The notes under the pieces: model-generated
Database searches by the model: none
Seen by the model: only the letters and a program-made list of their open reading frames with translations
What the model was told of the DNA's origin: nothing
Position numbers and translations under genes: made by a program
In this document: piece after piece, positions 36,471 through 47,239 of the stretch
How the letters are laid out: every line of letters begins with the position of its first letter
Position numbering within the stretch: position 1 is the stretch's first letter
Assembly (NCBI GenBank): GCA_025024175.1
Contig: QCXZ01000001.1
Span: forward strand, 15,996,001-16,060,000
Direction: 5' to 3'
Origin: Rhyzopertha dominica
Taxonomy: Eukaryota; Arthropoda; Insecta; Coleoptera; Bostrichidae
Length of the DNA stretch: 64,000 nt

Positions 36471-37008
36471 CACTTAACTAGATACATGGAACTACTTCAC
36501 TATAGCGACAGCAACACAAACAGTACATAACACCAGGACATTTTTTTGTAGTTGTTCGATTTCTGTAGCTCGTTTAGACTGCTTGACAAAATTTTTATCG
36601 TATTGCCAGATAACCAAATTTGCCATTGAGTTTACTGTATTTTTAATTATAAAATCCTTTTTTATTTTTTCTTTTTCGTCTAACTCGTGAAATTCTTACC
36701 CTATATAACTTAAGTGAAAACGTATCTTTTCTAATCCTTTAATAGAAGATTCTAAGCATAAATTAAATTTAACGGGTCCGAGCGATTTTTCCAAAAGCTA
36801 TTTACTGAATTTTTAACCAATTAGTTTACTAGGTGCTTTATGGAACCATGGCAGCCATAGTTGTCAACCGCGGTTTTCTTTGGGCCATGGCCCTTCAATA
36901 GCTACCAGTGTTGGTTCTAAACCAATTGGTGGTATTCCAGCGACTACTAACGAACTATTTACGTGATTGGTTAACACCCATCCCAAAAAATTGTGAATAT
37001 ATTTCATG
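36471..37008. other. No recognisable gene
   Basis: AT-rich. A minus-strand frame (37148-36864) enters the neighbouring MITE and has no family resemblance that I recognise. Confidence 0.5.
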
Positions 37009-37339
37009 TACAGGGTTTCTATAAGTGATTTATGCAACGCGGCGGCGTTGATTAATGAATTCTTTGTGCCGCCTTTTTGTAACTGCTGCCAAGCTACAAT
37101 ATGCACGGCGATAGTAGTTGAAGGTTCCGAAATGTGTGCTTTCTGCAACCTTTATTTTTTTATCCCACAAAACACACAAATACACACTTCCGGACGTTTT
37201 CTCATATTAAAATATATCAAATAATTCAAAATTCGACAGATGACAAGTATACGTCACTTTCCTGAGAGGCGGCAAATTGATTTAATGGATAACTTCCATA
37301 AGCGCGCTGGATGCATGAATCGTTTATAGAAACCCTGTA
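37009..37339. mobile_element. MITE with TA target duplication
   Basis: CAGGGTTTCTATAAGTGATT at 37011 faces its near-complement ending AAACCCTG at 37337; inward, ATTTATGCA faces TGCATGAAT. Both ends are bordered by TA (37009-37010 and 37338-37339). About 330 bases in total with no coding capacity. TA borders suggest mobilisation by a Tc1/mariner-type transposase, but a CAGGG start also occurs in other superfamilies. Confidence 0.65.
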
Positions 37340-38893
37340 GGTACTAACCAACATATTGAAAATTTACTTAGTCAGACTTGAATTATAGAAAGAAATGTGT
37401 GGGGGTGATTTTTTTATTTGAACGGTGTTCCTCGAGAATTCTAAGAGATACTGTTATATCCACGACTAATTATTGTGTAGTGTGGATTTTGCGCTAGTGA
37501 TGTTATAGGGCTTTCTTTTCATCAAAAGGAGGATAGTAAAATGAGACACGGTACCACAGTATGGCTACCAGTTTTTTATGGTCACTTTTGCAACAAACTT
37601 ATATTGGTCGCATGTAGTTTCAACAATGTGCCACGCCTCCCAAAATAAAATATATGAGAAATTAAAAAAATATATAACTTGTTTTATATCACCCCAAAGG
37701 TGATGACAAATTTAAAATCAGCTTACATTTTTAATAAAGTTTTAAAATTTGTTTTGATGTTAACCAGCTAGATTAATCTAGGATTAGTTTTTTTATTGTG
37801 TTTTAAATGTATTAATTCATTGTAGTGTGCACTTGAGGACAGTTATAGATGCATTTTAACTTTAAAAACCATTCCATATTATTCAGGTTTATTTTATTTT
37901 TATGCATATTGCATACCCAGTTTTATGTCTGTATCATTCTAATACCTCATAGTCATCGTAATATAGGTGAGAAATCATGCGCTTTTGTTTACTCTACGTA
38001 TTACTTGTGTACATCTAACTCGAACTGTTTTTGAGATCGAGCGTTGAACTATTGAATTATCAGTAATCACGATCTTGGCCTGTGTTGAGAAAAGATTTAT
38101 TTGTAATTCAGAATAACGGAAATTTCATCGCTAATAACCTTATGTATTAGCATGAATTCGAAAAGTAACAGAAAGCTATAAAGTTGTCGTTAAATAAAGA
38201 TAAAAGGCTGCTGTTATTTGATGGAATTTGTATGTCTCGTACTAATGCGTTTATAAGAATGTGGAGACAATGCTCTAAACATGTGTAAACTTAAATGTCT
38301 ATTTATTATATTTATCATACCTAAAAATGTTTTTGAGTAGGTGCATCTGCATCATGTTTGACCCACTGTCATTTAGGACAGCATTGTTTTGATTGAAATA
38401 TAAAAACAGAAATTTAATTCAATTTTACTGTGATGATTATTACTAGTAGTCTTTTTTTGTTACGAGTTTTTTTAATGCATTGTCTACATATAATACAAAC
38501 ACATTAGTGTAAAGCTGAGGAGATATTTTTTGCTTTGTTAATATACTTCAACGTGCTCAGTCGCCTTATCTGTTTACAAAACGAGCTGGCGTATCTACAG
38601 CGGGGTTATAAATTGAAGAGGATAAGTTGTTTCGTGTACCTGTTAGCTAGGTCACACATTTATATTTCAGGTTTGGAGACTGGAATTAACCGTAAGCTAC
38701 TTGTTGAAGTTTTAGCAGCAGGTAGTCCTTTGAAAATATTATATTGACGCTTTCACGTTCGCTTATTAGTGTAATAGAAACTAACAAATGTGTAGTTAAT
38801 TCATTCTTCACAATAAACGAACCGTAACATAATTGCTGTTTGCAATAACTATATCATTTTACCTAATTACTCATGCGTTCTCTTTTGTTGCAG
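37340..38893. other. No recognisable gene
   Basis: AT-rich DNA with short chance open frames only (37849-38034 and 38535-38747). Confidence 0.5.
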
Positions 38894-38967
38894 GTAAGCG
38901 CGGCTGTACTAATGGCATCAGGTGGTAGGCATGGTATAATGATACTCGTTAGAGCTGCTGAAATGGG
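38894..38967 (+). CDS. Candidate internal exon of an unidentified host gene
   Basis: A pyrimidine-rich tract ending TCTTTTGTTGCAG (acceptor) precedes 74 bases open in the frame VSAAVLMASGGRHGIMILVR then AAEMG, and GTAATT (donor) follows directly. The segment is more GC-rich than its surroundings, and its composition (Ala, Gly, Met, Val) is less AT-driven than that of chance frames here. I do not recognise the protein. If real, it is the only host coding piece that I can suggest in the window, and the flanking DNA would be introns. It may equally be chance. Confidence 0.3.
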
Positions 38968-39892
38968 GTAATTTTTTAAAGTCCGTTTTACAGCTAAATG
39001 TCAGTAGATTTCTTTTGGATAGTTACCGTTCGAAGGTTAACAGCGCCATGGTTTATTGTTGTTAACGTACTTTTATTTAGTCATACGTTAGGTGTCTAAT
39101 ATTCAGTTTTATGTTTTAAGTTCCTTATCTCATCTTAACTTACCAACGTGTTTAGCTGGAAGAATCGAATGTATTTTCTTAATATCCAAGATAACGTCAC
39201 AGTAACCTTAAAATTTCAAATAGCAAATCGGGTGATGTGGCATTTCATTTGAAAACTACTTTCATTACCTACAGAGTTGCATTCAGTAAATTGAAAACCG
39301 ACATTTCAACCTAAACTTATGAAATTTCATTGTAAAAAACTTCAAGGTCACATAACTTTCAAATGAATTATCTGATTTCAGTTTCAATAGTTAATGATAG
39401 TAGCTTTCAAATGAGATATAACGTTTTAATTTTTTGAATTAATATCATTATGAGAACCATCGTGGACTTGAAAATAAAAGGACCTAGGAGAGACTAATTT
39501 TTTACTCTTAGCAAAGCCTTTGTGGGTTTGCGGAAAAATGTATAAAACTTGCCAGGCAGCAATATTTAGTCGGCGAACTCGCAAACAATAAATTACCTCA
39601 CGTACACAATCCTTTCATTTCCAGTTCACAGCTATCGTTGTAATCTTAGGGTATTTCGGTAAGTATTAATGCTACAGTGTTGCGGTTTCAACATTACTGT
39701 CTTACTCTCTTGTTGTGAGTGGAGCTGCACCATCGCCACTTTTATATCGTTTTTTTTGTTTTAAAGATACAGCCAACCTTTTAATAACCTTATGTTTCTG
39801 CAATCCTCAATATCTGGTTTAGGAATATATACAAAAAAACCTGCTTGGACATTTTTGATAAATATTTTGATTTTTCAATCCAGTGGCGTACT
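38968..39892. other. No recognisable gene
   Basis: AT-rich DNA upstream of the mariner insertion. No repeat or coding motif seen. Confidence 0.5.
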
Positions 39893-39894
39893 TA

Positions 39895-39926
39895 CGAGGC
39901 ATGTTTTTTAAGTAAGTACCGTTTTG
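39895..39926 (+). repeat. mariner left terminal inverted repeat
   Basis: CGAGGCATGTTTTTTAAGTA begins this 32-base end, which is an exact reverse complement of 41189-41220. Confidence 0.93.
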
Positions 39927-39992
39927 GAATTAAAAAAAGACGTGCAAAGATATCGCAATAATTTTATCTTACATGAAAGCCTGTACCTTAAT

Positions 39993-41067
39993 CTACTTTT
40001 TTACATAATTTCCGTGAATATTGAGGCACTTGTCATAACGTGGCACCAGTTTTTGAATACTATCCTCATAAAATTCTGCCGCCTGACTTGTTAACCACTG
40101 TATCACAAATGTTTCGACTTCGTTATCGTCTTGAAGACGCTGACCACCCAGGTGTTTCTTCAAGTGCAGGAACAAATGGTAGTCGCTGGGCGCCAGATCA
40201 GGGCTGTATGGAGGATGATCTAGTTTCCCGTTTAAAAGATTTGATGAGATCTTTGGTCCGATTAGCCACATGTGGACGAGCATTGTCATGCGGCAAAACG
40301 ATACCCTTACTCAACTTGCCACGTCTTTTGTTCTGGATTGCACGACGCAGATTGTTCAATGTCTTACAATAAGACGCTGCATTGATTGTCTCATTACGAG
40401 GCAGAAACTCCACTAGCAATACTCCTTTTCTGTCCCAAAAAACTGTGCACATGATTTTCCGGACAGATATTGTTTGCTTAAACTTCACTTTGGGTGATGA
40501 TGAATGTCGCCATTCCATGGATTGTTGTTTCGATTCTGGTGTGACGTCGGCCACCCATGTTTCGTCACCAGTAACAATTTGGTCTATAAAATCTTCACCT
40601 TCATTGTGGTACCGCTCAAGAAAAGTCAATGCACTGCCTAAACGTTTGGTTTTGTGCAAATCCGTCAACATTTTCGGAACCCAACGTGAACACAATTTCC
40701 GGTAATGCAAATTCTCGATCACAATGCGATACAAAACACTACGAGAATATTGAGGAAAGCAGTCGCACAATGATGAAATTGTAAAGCGTATGTTTTCTCT
40801 CACCTTTTCGTTCACTTTTTGCACCAAATCTTCATTAATGACCGAAGGACGTCCATTCCGTTTTTCATCATGCACATTTGTGCGGCCATCTTTAAATGCT
40901 CTCACCCATTTCCTTACCATTCCATCACTCATAATGTTTTGTCCGTAAACTTCAAAGATCTCACGATGAATATCGATCGGTTTTACGCCTTTAGCACTAA
41001 GAAATCGTATAACAGCCCGTACTTCACAATGGGCGGGACTCACGATTGTCGGAGGCATCTTAAACAC
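39993..41067 (-). pseudogene. mariner transposase, D,D34D, one frameshift
   Basis: Cut-and-paste transposase that would bind the 32-bp ends and cleave at TA. The minus-strand frame starts at 41067 (MFKMPPT; the second Met at 41058 is also possible) and runs 289 codons to a premature stop near 40198. The C-terminus continues in another frame to the stop at 39993. The N-terminal helix-turn-helix half (VRKWVRAFKDGRTNVHDE) is followed by the linker motif WVPKMLTDLHK, the first catalytic Asp in TGDETW, the second in HDNARPH (codon 40285-40287), and the third in YSPDLAPSDYHLF. Thirty-four residues separate the second and third Asp if the frame change is ignored. The frame changes near 40225. The total span of about 355 codons is normal for the family. 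All three catalytic residues survive, so the frameshift is the only obvious lesion. Confidence 0.92.
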
Positions 41068-41188
41068 TCAGTAAACAACGTATACAATGAAGAATCAAAC
41101 TGTAATGGCGTCAGTGCGTAGACAAGAGATGTAGGTAACCAGCGCGCATCCGCGGAACGCCGAACGTAGCGCTGCGGCGGCGGAATCG

Positions 41189-41220
41189 CAAAACGGTACT
41201 TACTTAAAAAACATGCCTCG
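41189..41220 (-). repeat. mariner right terminal inverted repeat
   Basis: Exact reverse complement of 39895-39926, followed by TA. Confidence 0.93.
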
Positions 41221-41222
41221 TA

Positions 41223-43235
41223 TTATGCCACATTTTTGTAAAAAAAACTAGCATTGTTTTTAAATTTTTTGCCATAGTGAAAAATATCTATTTATTCTAA
41301 TTAAGAAAGTATATACTTTTTTGGATTTATTTTCAATAATTCCGATATTACTCAATATTTTATTAATTTAATCTGATTATATGTTTACATCCAAGAGGAT
41401 AGAGAACAAGAAAACACAATATAATTTATATTATTAAGTTAACAGTTTAATGCATTAAAAAGAATATACGCCCGTTTGAATTTAATACATACGTAAGACT
41501 CCTAAGGGCGCCCCATGGAATTCTTTTATCGGTAATCAAGGATGCCATGTAACTAATGAAAATCATTGTTTATTTGGAGATAAGTTGCTATGCACTGTTT
41601 ACCATTACATTATCTACTTTCATCCTGACGAAAAACGTAAAACCTCTTTAAATTACTATACAAAAACTGGAGTAATACCAAAATTACTAAAAATAAAAAT
41701 AATAGTCTCTACACAGTTTTTTTTTGTATTTACACTGGCCCAATCAAAAGAGGATCTGAAAATGGCGATGGCACAGTTCATCTCGCAACAAAAAAGTAAG
41801 AATGTAACGTTCAAACCGCAACTCCCTGATGTTAATAGTTATCGAGATACACTGCAACTACAACGCAACTATAGATGAAAAAGGTTTTAACAAAAGTTTT
41901 ACCAATATAACCTGTGCTCACGCAGAAAATACTTCGGGTCTCATTTTTTCTGGAAGCTAACGAACTCACCCTGTACGTTATTGCATTAATTGATTTTTTG
42001 ATAATGTAGAAAGTCGACTTTGTTAATATTAAATGTGGTTTGCAACATATTAGAAAAAGTATACTTCTCTGAAACTAAGGAAGATGGTCAGATGGGACTT
42101 TTACTATTCGATTAAGCTTGAAACATTTAATAAAAGAAATTGAAAAAACGGATTCATAAAATCATTAAATACACACTTCAATTATGGTACACTCACTTAT
42201 ATAAAATATTACTGATAAATACGAAATTGGACAACCTTTCTACTTTAGTGAGCTTAGTTTAGTTGTTATATAAAATAGGAACTCACAGTGTTTAATATTG
42301 TGTTTTTTCCTATTTTCTATCGCCTTTTTTCAGGCTTGAGACAGGCAGCATTATTACTGGTATGCTCAATAAGGTGGTAGATAAAATGTATATTAGCCTA
42401 CCATAGCAACGACAATAAACAATAACAGCAACGAAAATACGAGAACACGTAACATTGGAATACAATAAATAAATTTCAAATCACTTGATCAATATGCTTC
42501 CATTTTGGGCTAAGCAGGGACGATATTGATTTTTAAGCGAACATTGAGCATTAAAAAATATTTCAGGTTTAATCTCTCGAAATGGCGACAGGCTGAATGA
42601 TCTGGCGTAGTGCTTGCTGGAGATCCATCCTGTTGTAGCACATCTACCGCCCAATATTTAAAGGGGTTGCATCAAGCAAATCTGTTAAGCGATTTTGAAG
42701 AAAATTTAAATACGTTCTACCAGTCAAACTCTCATAAAAAGACGTGGAGCAAATTAAACAATTTCTTAGAATTTCCATTCTTACTGGCTCCTATAGGATC
42801 TAATTTTATGTGGANTTGCCCTGTCATAGTAGTGACACTTATTTAGGTAGGTAGATAAATATTACATTTTGAAAAAGTCTTTTTCTCGGTCAATCTTATC
42901 AACAGCCCACGGACAAAAACTTAATCCTTTTTGAAAATCTTCTGCAAGTAGTTCTTGAAGAATTTGTATACGAAAAAAAATTATATTTATTTTTTAAAGA
43001 TTCTGAGCACGCAGCACTTACCAGCTGGAAGTGTATTATGAATTTCACATATTATGCTCGACTGTGGATTTTCTTGTACAGATTGTAAGACCAGTTCGAC
43101 AGATCCAGTAGTTCTAGAGTAGCGCCTTTCGGAATATTGTAAAAAGCTTAGATGCCGTTATTAAATCATGTCTGTGATATTCGCTAAGAACTAATACAAT
43201 GTCAACTAGTTCATCACAGATTAACATTTTGCGAG
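41223..43235. other. No recognisable gene
   Basis: AT-rich. Open frames at 41585-41878 and 42610-42846 (with an N at 42815) are unrecognised; the second is slightly less AT-biased than the rest but has no family motif. Confidence 0.45.
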
Positions 43236-43589
43236 AATACGAGGGCAGATGCTCGAAGTGCCATCTAAGCAGAAACTCTGCGAGCTAGGTGACCTATAAA
43301 TTATAGACATTGACCTAGTGCAGGTTGCTGTCGATGGTATCGGCGTCGGAGAATACTCCGAAAGCAAGATAAGGTAAATAAATCACCTGCCCATCTGCCC
43401 TGGTCAATTCACTCTCACCCTACGACTGGTTTTGCCCTGTTGGGGCTCATCAGGCAGGGATAGAGTGTAAACTGACCAAAGCAGACTGTCGCCTTTAACC
43501 GCGGTGGGCGGACTGGCGGACTGGTGATAATGACAATACGAGGGCAGATGCCCTCAGTGTCATCTAATCGGAAACTCTGCGAGCTAGGT
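43236..43589. repeat. Hammerhead-bearing repeat, copy A (about 299-base period)
   Basis: Two 55-base direct repeats (43236-43290 and 43535-43589, starting AATACGAGGGCAGATG and ending CTGCGAGCTAGGT) lie exactly 299 bases apart and enclose a block with a hammerhead fold on the minus strand. Copy B at 47181-48735 shares the AGATGC...GCCATCTAAG start and the CTAGTGCA...CTGTCGATGG stretch. A period of about 300 bases with a hammerhead is like known satellite and retrozyme-type repeats. The inner block is inverted relative to copy B. Confidence 0.8.
43402..43477 (-). ncRNA. Type I hammerhead ribozyme fold, copy A (catalytic base mutated)
   Basis: On the minus strand: outer stem I (GGUCAGUU with AAUUGACC, plus CACUCU with AGAGUG and an inner CCC.../GGG block), the core CUGAUGA (plus-strand TCATCAG, 43447-43453), stem II GCCC/GGGC closing a CAACA loop, then AAAA where GAAA is required (43433-43430), a minimal 2-bp stem III (AC with GU) and GUC as the cleavage triplet, with the scissile bond between 43424 and 43423. 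The G-to-A change at the G12 position should abolish cleavage, because G12 is the general base of the hammerhead. The stems are otherwise preserved. Confidence 0.8.
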
Positions 43590-46442
43590 TTCTGGTAAAA
43601 CAACTTTGATATTGATTGTTGTATAAATAATTGCACCAAAATTAAATTAAAAAAAGTATTGTCAAATGATTGTAAGACAACAAGGCCTCACTGTTTATTA
43701 AAAGAAAATGTAAGTATGCAGAAATAAATAAATAATAAAGTGAAAAGGTTGTCATATTTTGTATTCAACAGTGCAAAAATCGTGATTGCATGTAGCATAA
43801 TTGAAGTGTCGGTATAAAATGCTTTGTGCACTTTCGGATTTTATTAAAGCCGTTCTCCGTTTCAAGCTCAATTGAACCGTGAAAATCCCATCTCTAGATT
43901 TTTCCGAGATATACATTTTTTCGAATACTGTTTCAAAAGCCAGATTAAAAAAATATGTCGAATAACTCATGTCATATTAAAAAGATCTTTAAATTTAGCG
44001 AGGAATGTAGAGATGTTATAATATAGACGGTGTTCCAGCTTGAGTAGTTTTCAGGAAAAATGGAACACCCTGTATAAGCTGAACTCCCTCCATAGCAGGT
44101 AGGGTAGCCTGTATAAATAAGAGCATGGAATGTAATTTTGTGCAGTGTTTTTTCATTGTACATACAACTCCCGTTGATTTCTTTTTGGGAAAGTAATTCG
44201 TGGTAAATTATTTATTACATTCAAGTAATAGCGCATATGGCACTGTATTAGTATATAGATATTTTTAGTACGTAGTGTACTTATTGTATACTGTGTTACT
44301 CCTTATATTGTTTTTACGCTGTTATGCTTCTAAAAGAAACATGCATCATTGCGTGAATACAGACTTTCCCAAGTATATGTATTACACATGATGAATGCTT
44401 AATATAAAAGTGTATGTTACGTTAATTCTATTTCCATTCTCGGTTCGCATGTTCACACTCTGAGAACCAGAATAAGTTTGGTTGCAGATTACTTTTTCTC
44501 ATTTAATTACCCCAGTTAAACACAATCATTTATAAAAGTACGCTATATTTACGGTATGCAATAAGCTTAAAAGAAACCAGCTATGGGACAGAACCACGTC
44601 AAACAGAAAAGATGCTTAGTTTTCCAAGGACTATGCTGATTAGAAAGAACATCTGTGTAGCAAAAGTGTGACAATTAATCAGTTATGCCAACTTTGTGCT
44701 AGTTAATCAATGATGTAGCTGTTAGTTAGTAATCCTGTACCTCCAAGATGTCGACATTTAATACGTATAGACTATTTATGGAAGGACTTAAAACAATGCA
44801 TACTGTTCTATATCAAGCTCCGATTTCATTTGTCTAGAATGGAACCGAATTCCTCAAAGAATAATCGAAGATCTTCTGAGCAGTATGCCCAGGAGAATTC
44901 ACATTCAAAGCTGAGTGTAATTTGATGTGTAATTTTATGAGTAATAAGAAGCTAATGTTATGATTTTGTCATTGTCGTTTTAATTTGATCATCCGTTATG
45001 GTCCGTCTATCAAACGTTAAAAAAACTTAAAAAATAAAATACGAGATAATTTTGCTCGTGAGTGTAGTTAATTAAATAATCGAATATTTTTGGTATATTG
45101 TTGCGTTACCTTAAACATTTTTCTATTGGGTGAAGACAAAGATAAGTGAAATAAAAGAACTTGACTTCTCTTTCCCTTTTCGCTCAATGTTCTAGGCAGC
45201 AACTGTATCCCCTTGTGTATATCGGCAGAAATTCGCAGGTTCAAAACTTAAAAACGAATATTTGCAGTATGAGATTTTATGAAAAAAAACCTTTCGGCGA
45301 TATTACTGATTCAAAAAATACTTCTGATGAAATCGAGCCACCAAATTTTTGTTTAGACCCAGAGAATGAATCTGAAGATCAAATTCAACTTTTGCCACGG
45401 AGATCAAGATTGTTAAATGTTAAAAGTTCAATATTTCTTAAAGAAAGTCAATTTTTCACATTTTTCTCAGAAATTTTAAGGTTATGTTAAAAAAGTAACC
45501 TAGACAGATTGATGATTTCTTCCCTATTTACAATTTTTGTATTGGATACTTTTACTTTTGACGTCAACTTTCGCTAAAAATCGCATGAATACAATAATTT
45601 GTGGCACCACTTCAACTCCCACGCCCCTGCTCATGCTTCATTTATTTTGTCCATTTATTATATACCCCTTTATGTTTTCCACCTATATATGTTTGGATAA
45701 CAGTTAATAATTTTTTCCTTTAAAATTAATTATTTCGATCTATTTACCAAAAGTTGTATTTAAGTGTCAGCAACCCATGTTACTGGGCCTCTAGAATGTA
45801 ATATCATTCTAATCCGATACAGTTGGAAGATCAAAGCTATATCTTATACTGAATGTAAAGATTATGAGTTATCTCTATATTAAAGTAGATAACGTACAAT
45901 CATCTTTTTATGATCGTTAGCATTCAGTCCCGCCTGCATTAATAAGGATAATTTAATAAAATTTGCCGGCGGCTATACCCCAGAAAAAGTGGTTGCCCAA
46001 CGATTCAGGAAATACTTGCATCCAACGCTGCGTGCTATTATTAGCGCCCTGTCGGTTATTGGCAATTAAAAAAGTGCTTCCCATATTATGCGTTAACATA
46101 ACCATCTCGTTACCTGCAATTACGATCCCGCTTCAGTAGCTGTATATGCGGCTAATGGTATTCCGAAGGGAAAGGGACTACGTGTATGGGATTACTGATT
46201 GAACAAGCAAATTAATTAATAGCGTTGGCTACAATTAGCGGGATTCAGAGGCAGTATTTATTTAAAAATCAGTTGGGAACTGCAAATCTCAATCTGCGTC
46301 GTTGCTCGTCGCGCACCAGTGGCGTAACCTACAGTGTTCGATGCACCTTAAATAAAGAGGGGTTTCAATCCCTAGCGCACAATAACTGACAAACACTTTT
46401 TATTTGCTGGTAATAATTAACATAATAAAGTAAAAACGTAAC
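43590..46442. other. No recognisable gene
   Basis: AT-rich DNA. The frame at 45161-45490 (109 codons) is the longest, with an acidic central part, but matches nothing I know. A short inverted repeat lies at 44028. Confidence 0.45.
44028..44074. repeat. Short inverted repeat with GGTGTTCCA ends
   Basis: GGTGTTCCA (44029-44037) faces TGGAACACC (44061-44069) with CTGTAT after it. The ACAGGGTGT-type end resembles the modules in the 3.6-kb foldback. Confidence 0.5.
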
Positions 46443-46664
46443 CGTGGATTACCTAGCTGCTGTAACGGTAATGGTCGACCCGCTGGACTCGTAGCTCGGA
46501 CAATCATCTAGGTAGCATCAGCTACAAATGATCAAAGTTGCGCGCACAATATAATATAATTCATATGAGGCAGTTCAATGTTATGTAGTAGCAACCTCTT
46601 GTACATGACTTTTAACTACACATCGCATCGGGAGTTGATTTTAGAAAGAAAATGACCCAAGTAA
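46443..46664 (+). repeat. Left arm of a diverged long inverted repeat
   Basis: Blocks in order, GTGGATTACCTAGCTGCT, GCTACAAATGATC...GTTGCGCGC (46521-46545), CTTGTACATGA and GAAAATGACCCAAGTA (ending 46664), recur in the same order on the opposite strand within 49089-49399. Between blocks the arms have diverged and differ in length. The arms enclose the hammerhead repeat copy B and its Harbinger insertion. Confidence 0.6.
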
Positions 46665-47180
46665 TTCTTAGTTTGGTTGGAGGAAATATTGGTGCAAAAT
46701 GAGTAGTTGTGGGGAGGTAGCTTGGAATGCTGGCCATCTTATTTTACATAGCAAACAGATTGTAGTCCGTCTTTCATTAAAGCTTTACACAGTCAAGGTA
46801 CATTATGTATTAGTACATTTACATGTTTTATGTAGTATTTCCTTTCACATTTATTTTGCGTAAGAAAACGAAACATATAGCTCCGTAGACTAATTATATC
46901 TCAATGCGTGTCCAAAATTTCAACAAATATTCCCTGAAAATAAACAACGAGTAACATGATTTTTTTTTCAGAAAGAGGCGAATTATTATTGTATTTTGCA
47001 TTCTGCCTTCATGAAATTGGGGGAGAAACTGTAAAAGGTGGTAAATAATAAATAGCAACAGTTGCTTTTATATACCAATAAGAACATCCATAATATAATT
47101 ATACATTAAGTAATAAGTAGGCAGGGTTCACAGTGCCTAGATTTCTGCTGTTTTTCAGCGTAACATACTTTAAGTATATG
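46665..47180. other. No recognisable gene
   Basis: AT-rich spacer between the inverted-repeat arm and hammerhead repeat copy B. Confidence 0.5.
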
Positions 47181-47239
47181 GGAGAGCTGAAGATGCCCTT
47201 GGTGCCATCTAAGCGAAACTCTGTTACTAGGTGGTCTAT

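Larger units (their letters stand above)
39893..41222 (-). mobile_element. mariner element, complete ends, transposase frameshifted
   Basis: The element proper is 39895-41220 (1326 bases) between TA dinucleotides at 39893-39894 and 41221-41222. Both ends carry a perfect 32-bp inverted repeat. It holds a single minus-strand transposase gene interrupted by one frameshift. Length, TA target duplication and D,D34D transposase are all typical of mariner elements. Confidence 0.93.

Noticed and set aside
36864..37148. 94-codon minus-strand frame
   Set aside because: It runs across the boundary of a TA-flanked MITE, so half belongs to the MITE and half to the flank; no protein motif was recognised.
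40040..41121. Plus-strand open frames across the mariner
   Set aside because: Antisense shadows of the transposase, which has all family motifs on the minus strand.
43415..43639. Minus-strand 74-codon frame over hammerhead repeat copy A
   Set aside because: It covers a structured ribozyme repeat; the frame is not kept in copy B.
45161..45490. 109-codon plus-strand frame
   Set aside because: The length is notable and the centre is acidic, but no domain, no upstream splice or start context, and no family resemblance were found; kept only as a gap note.
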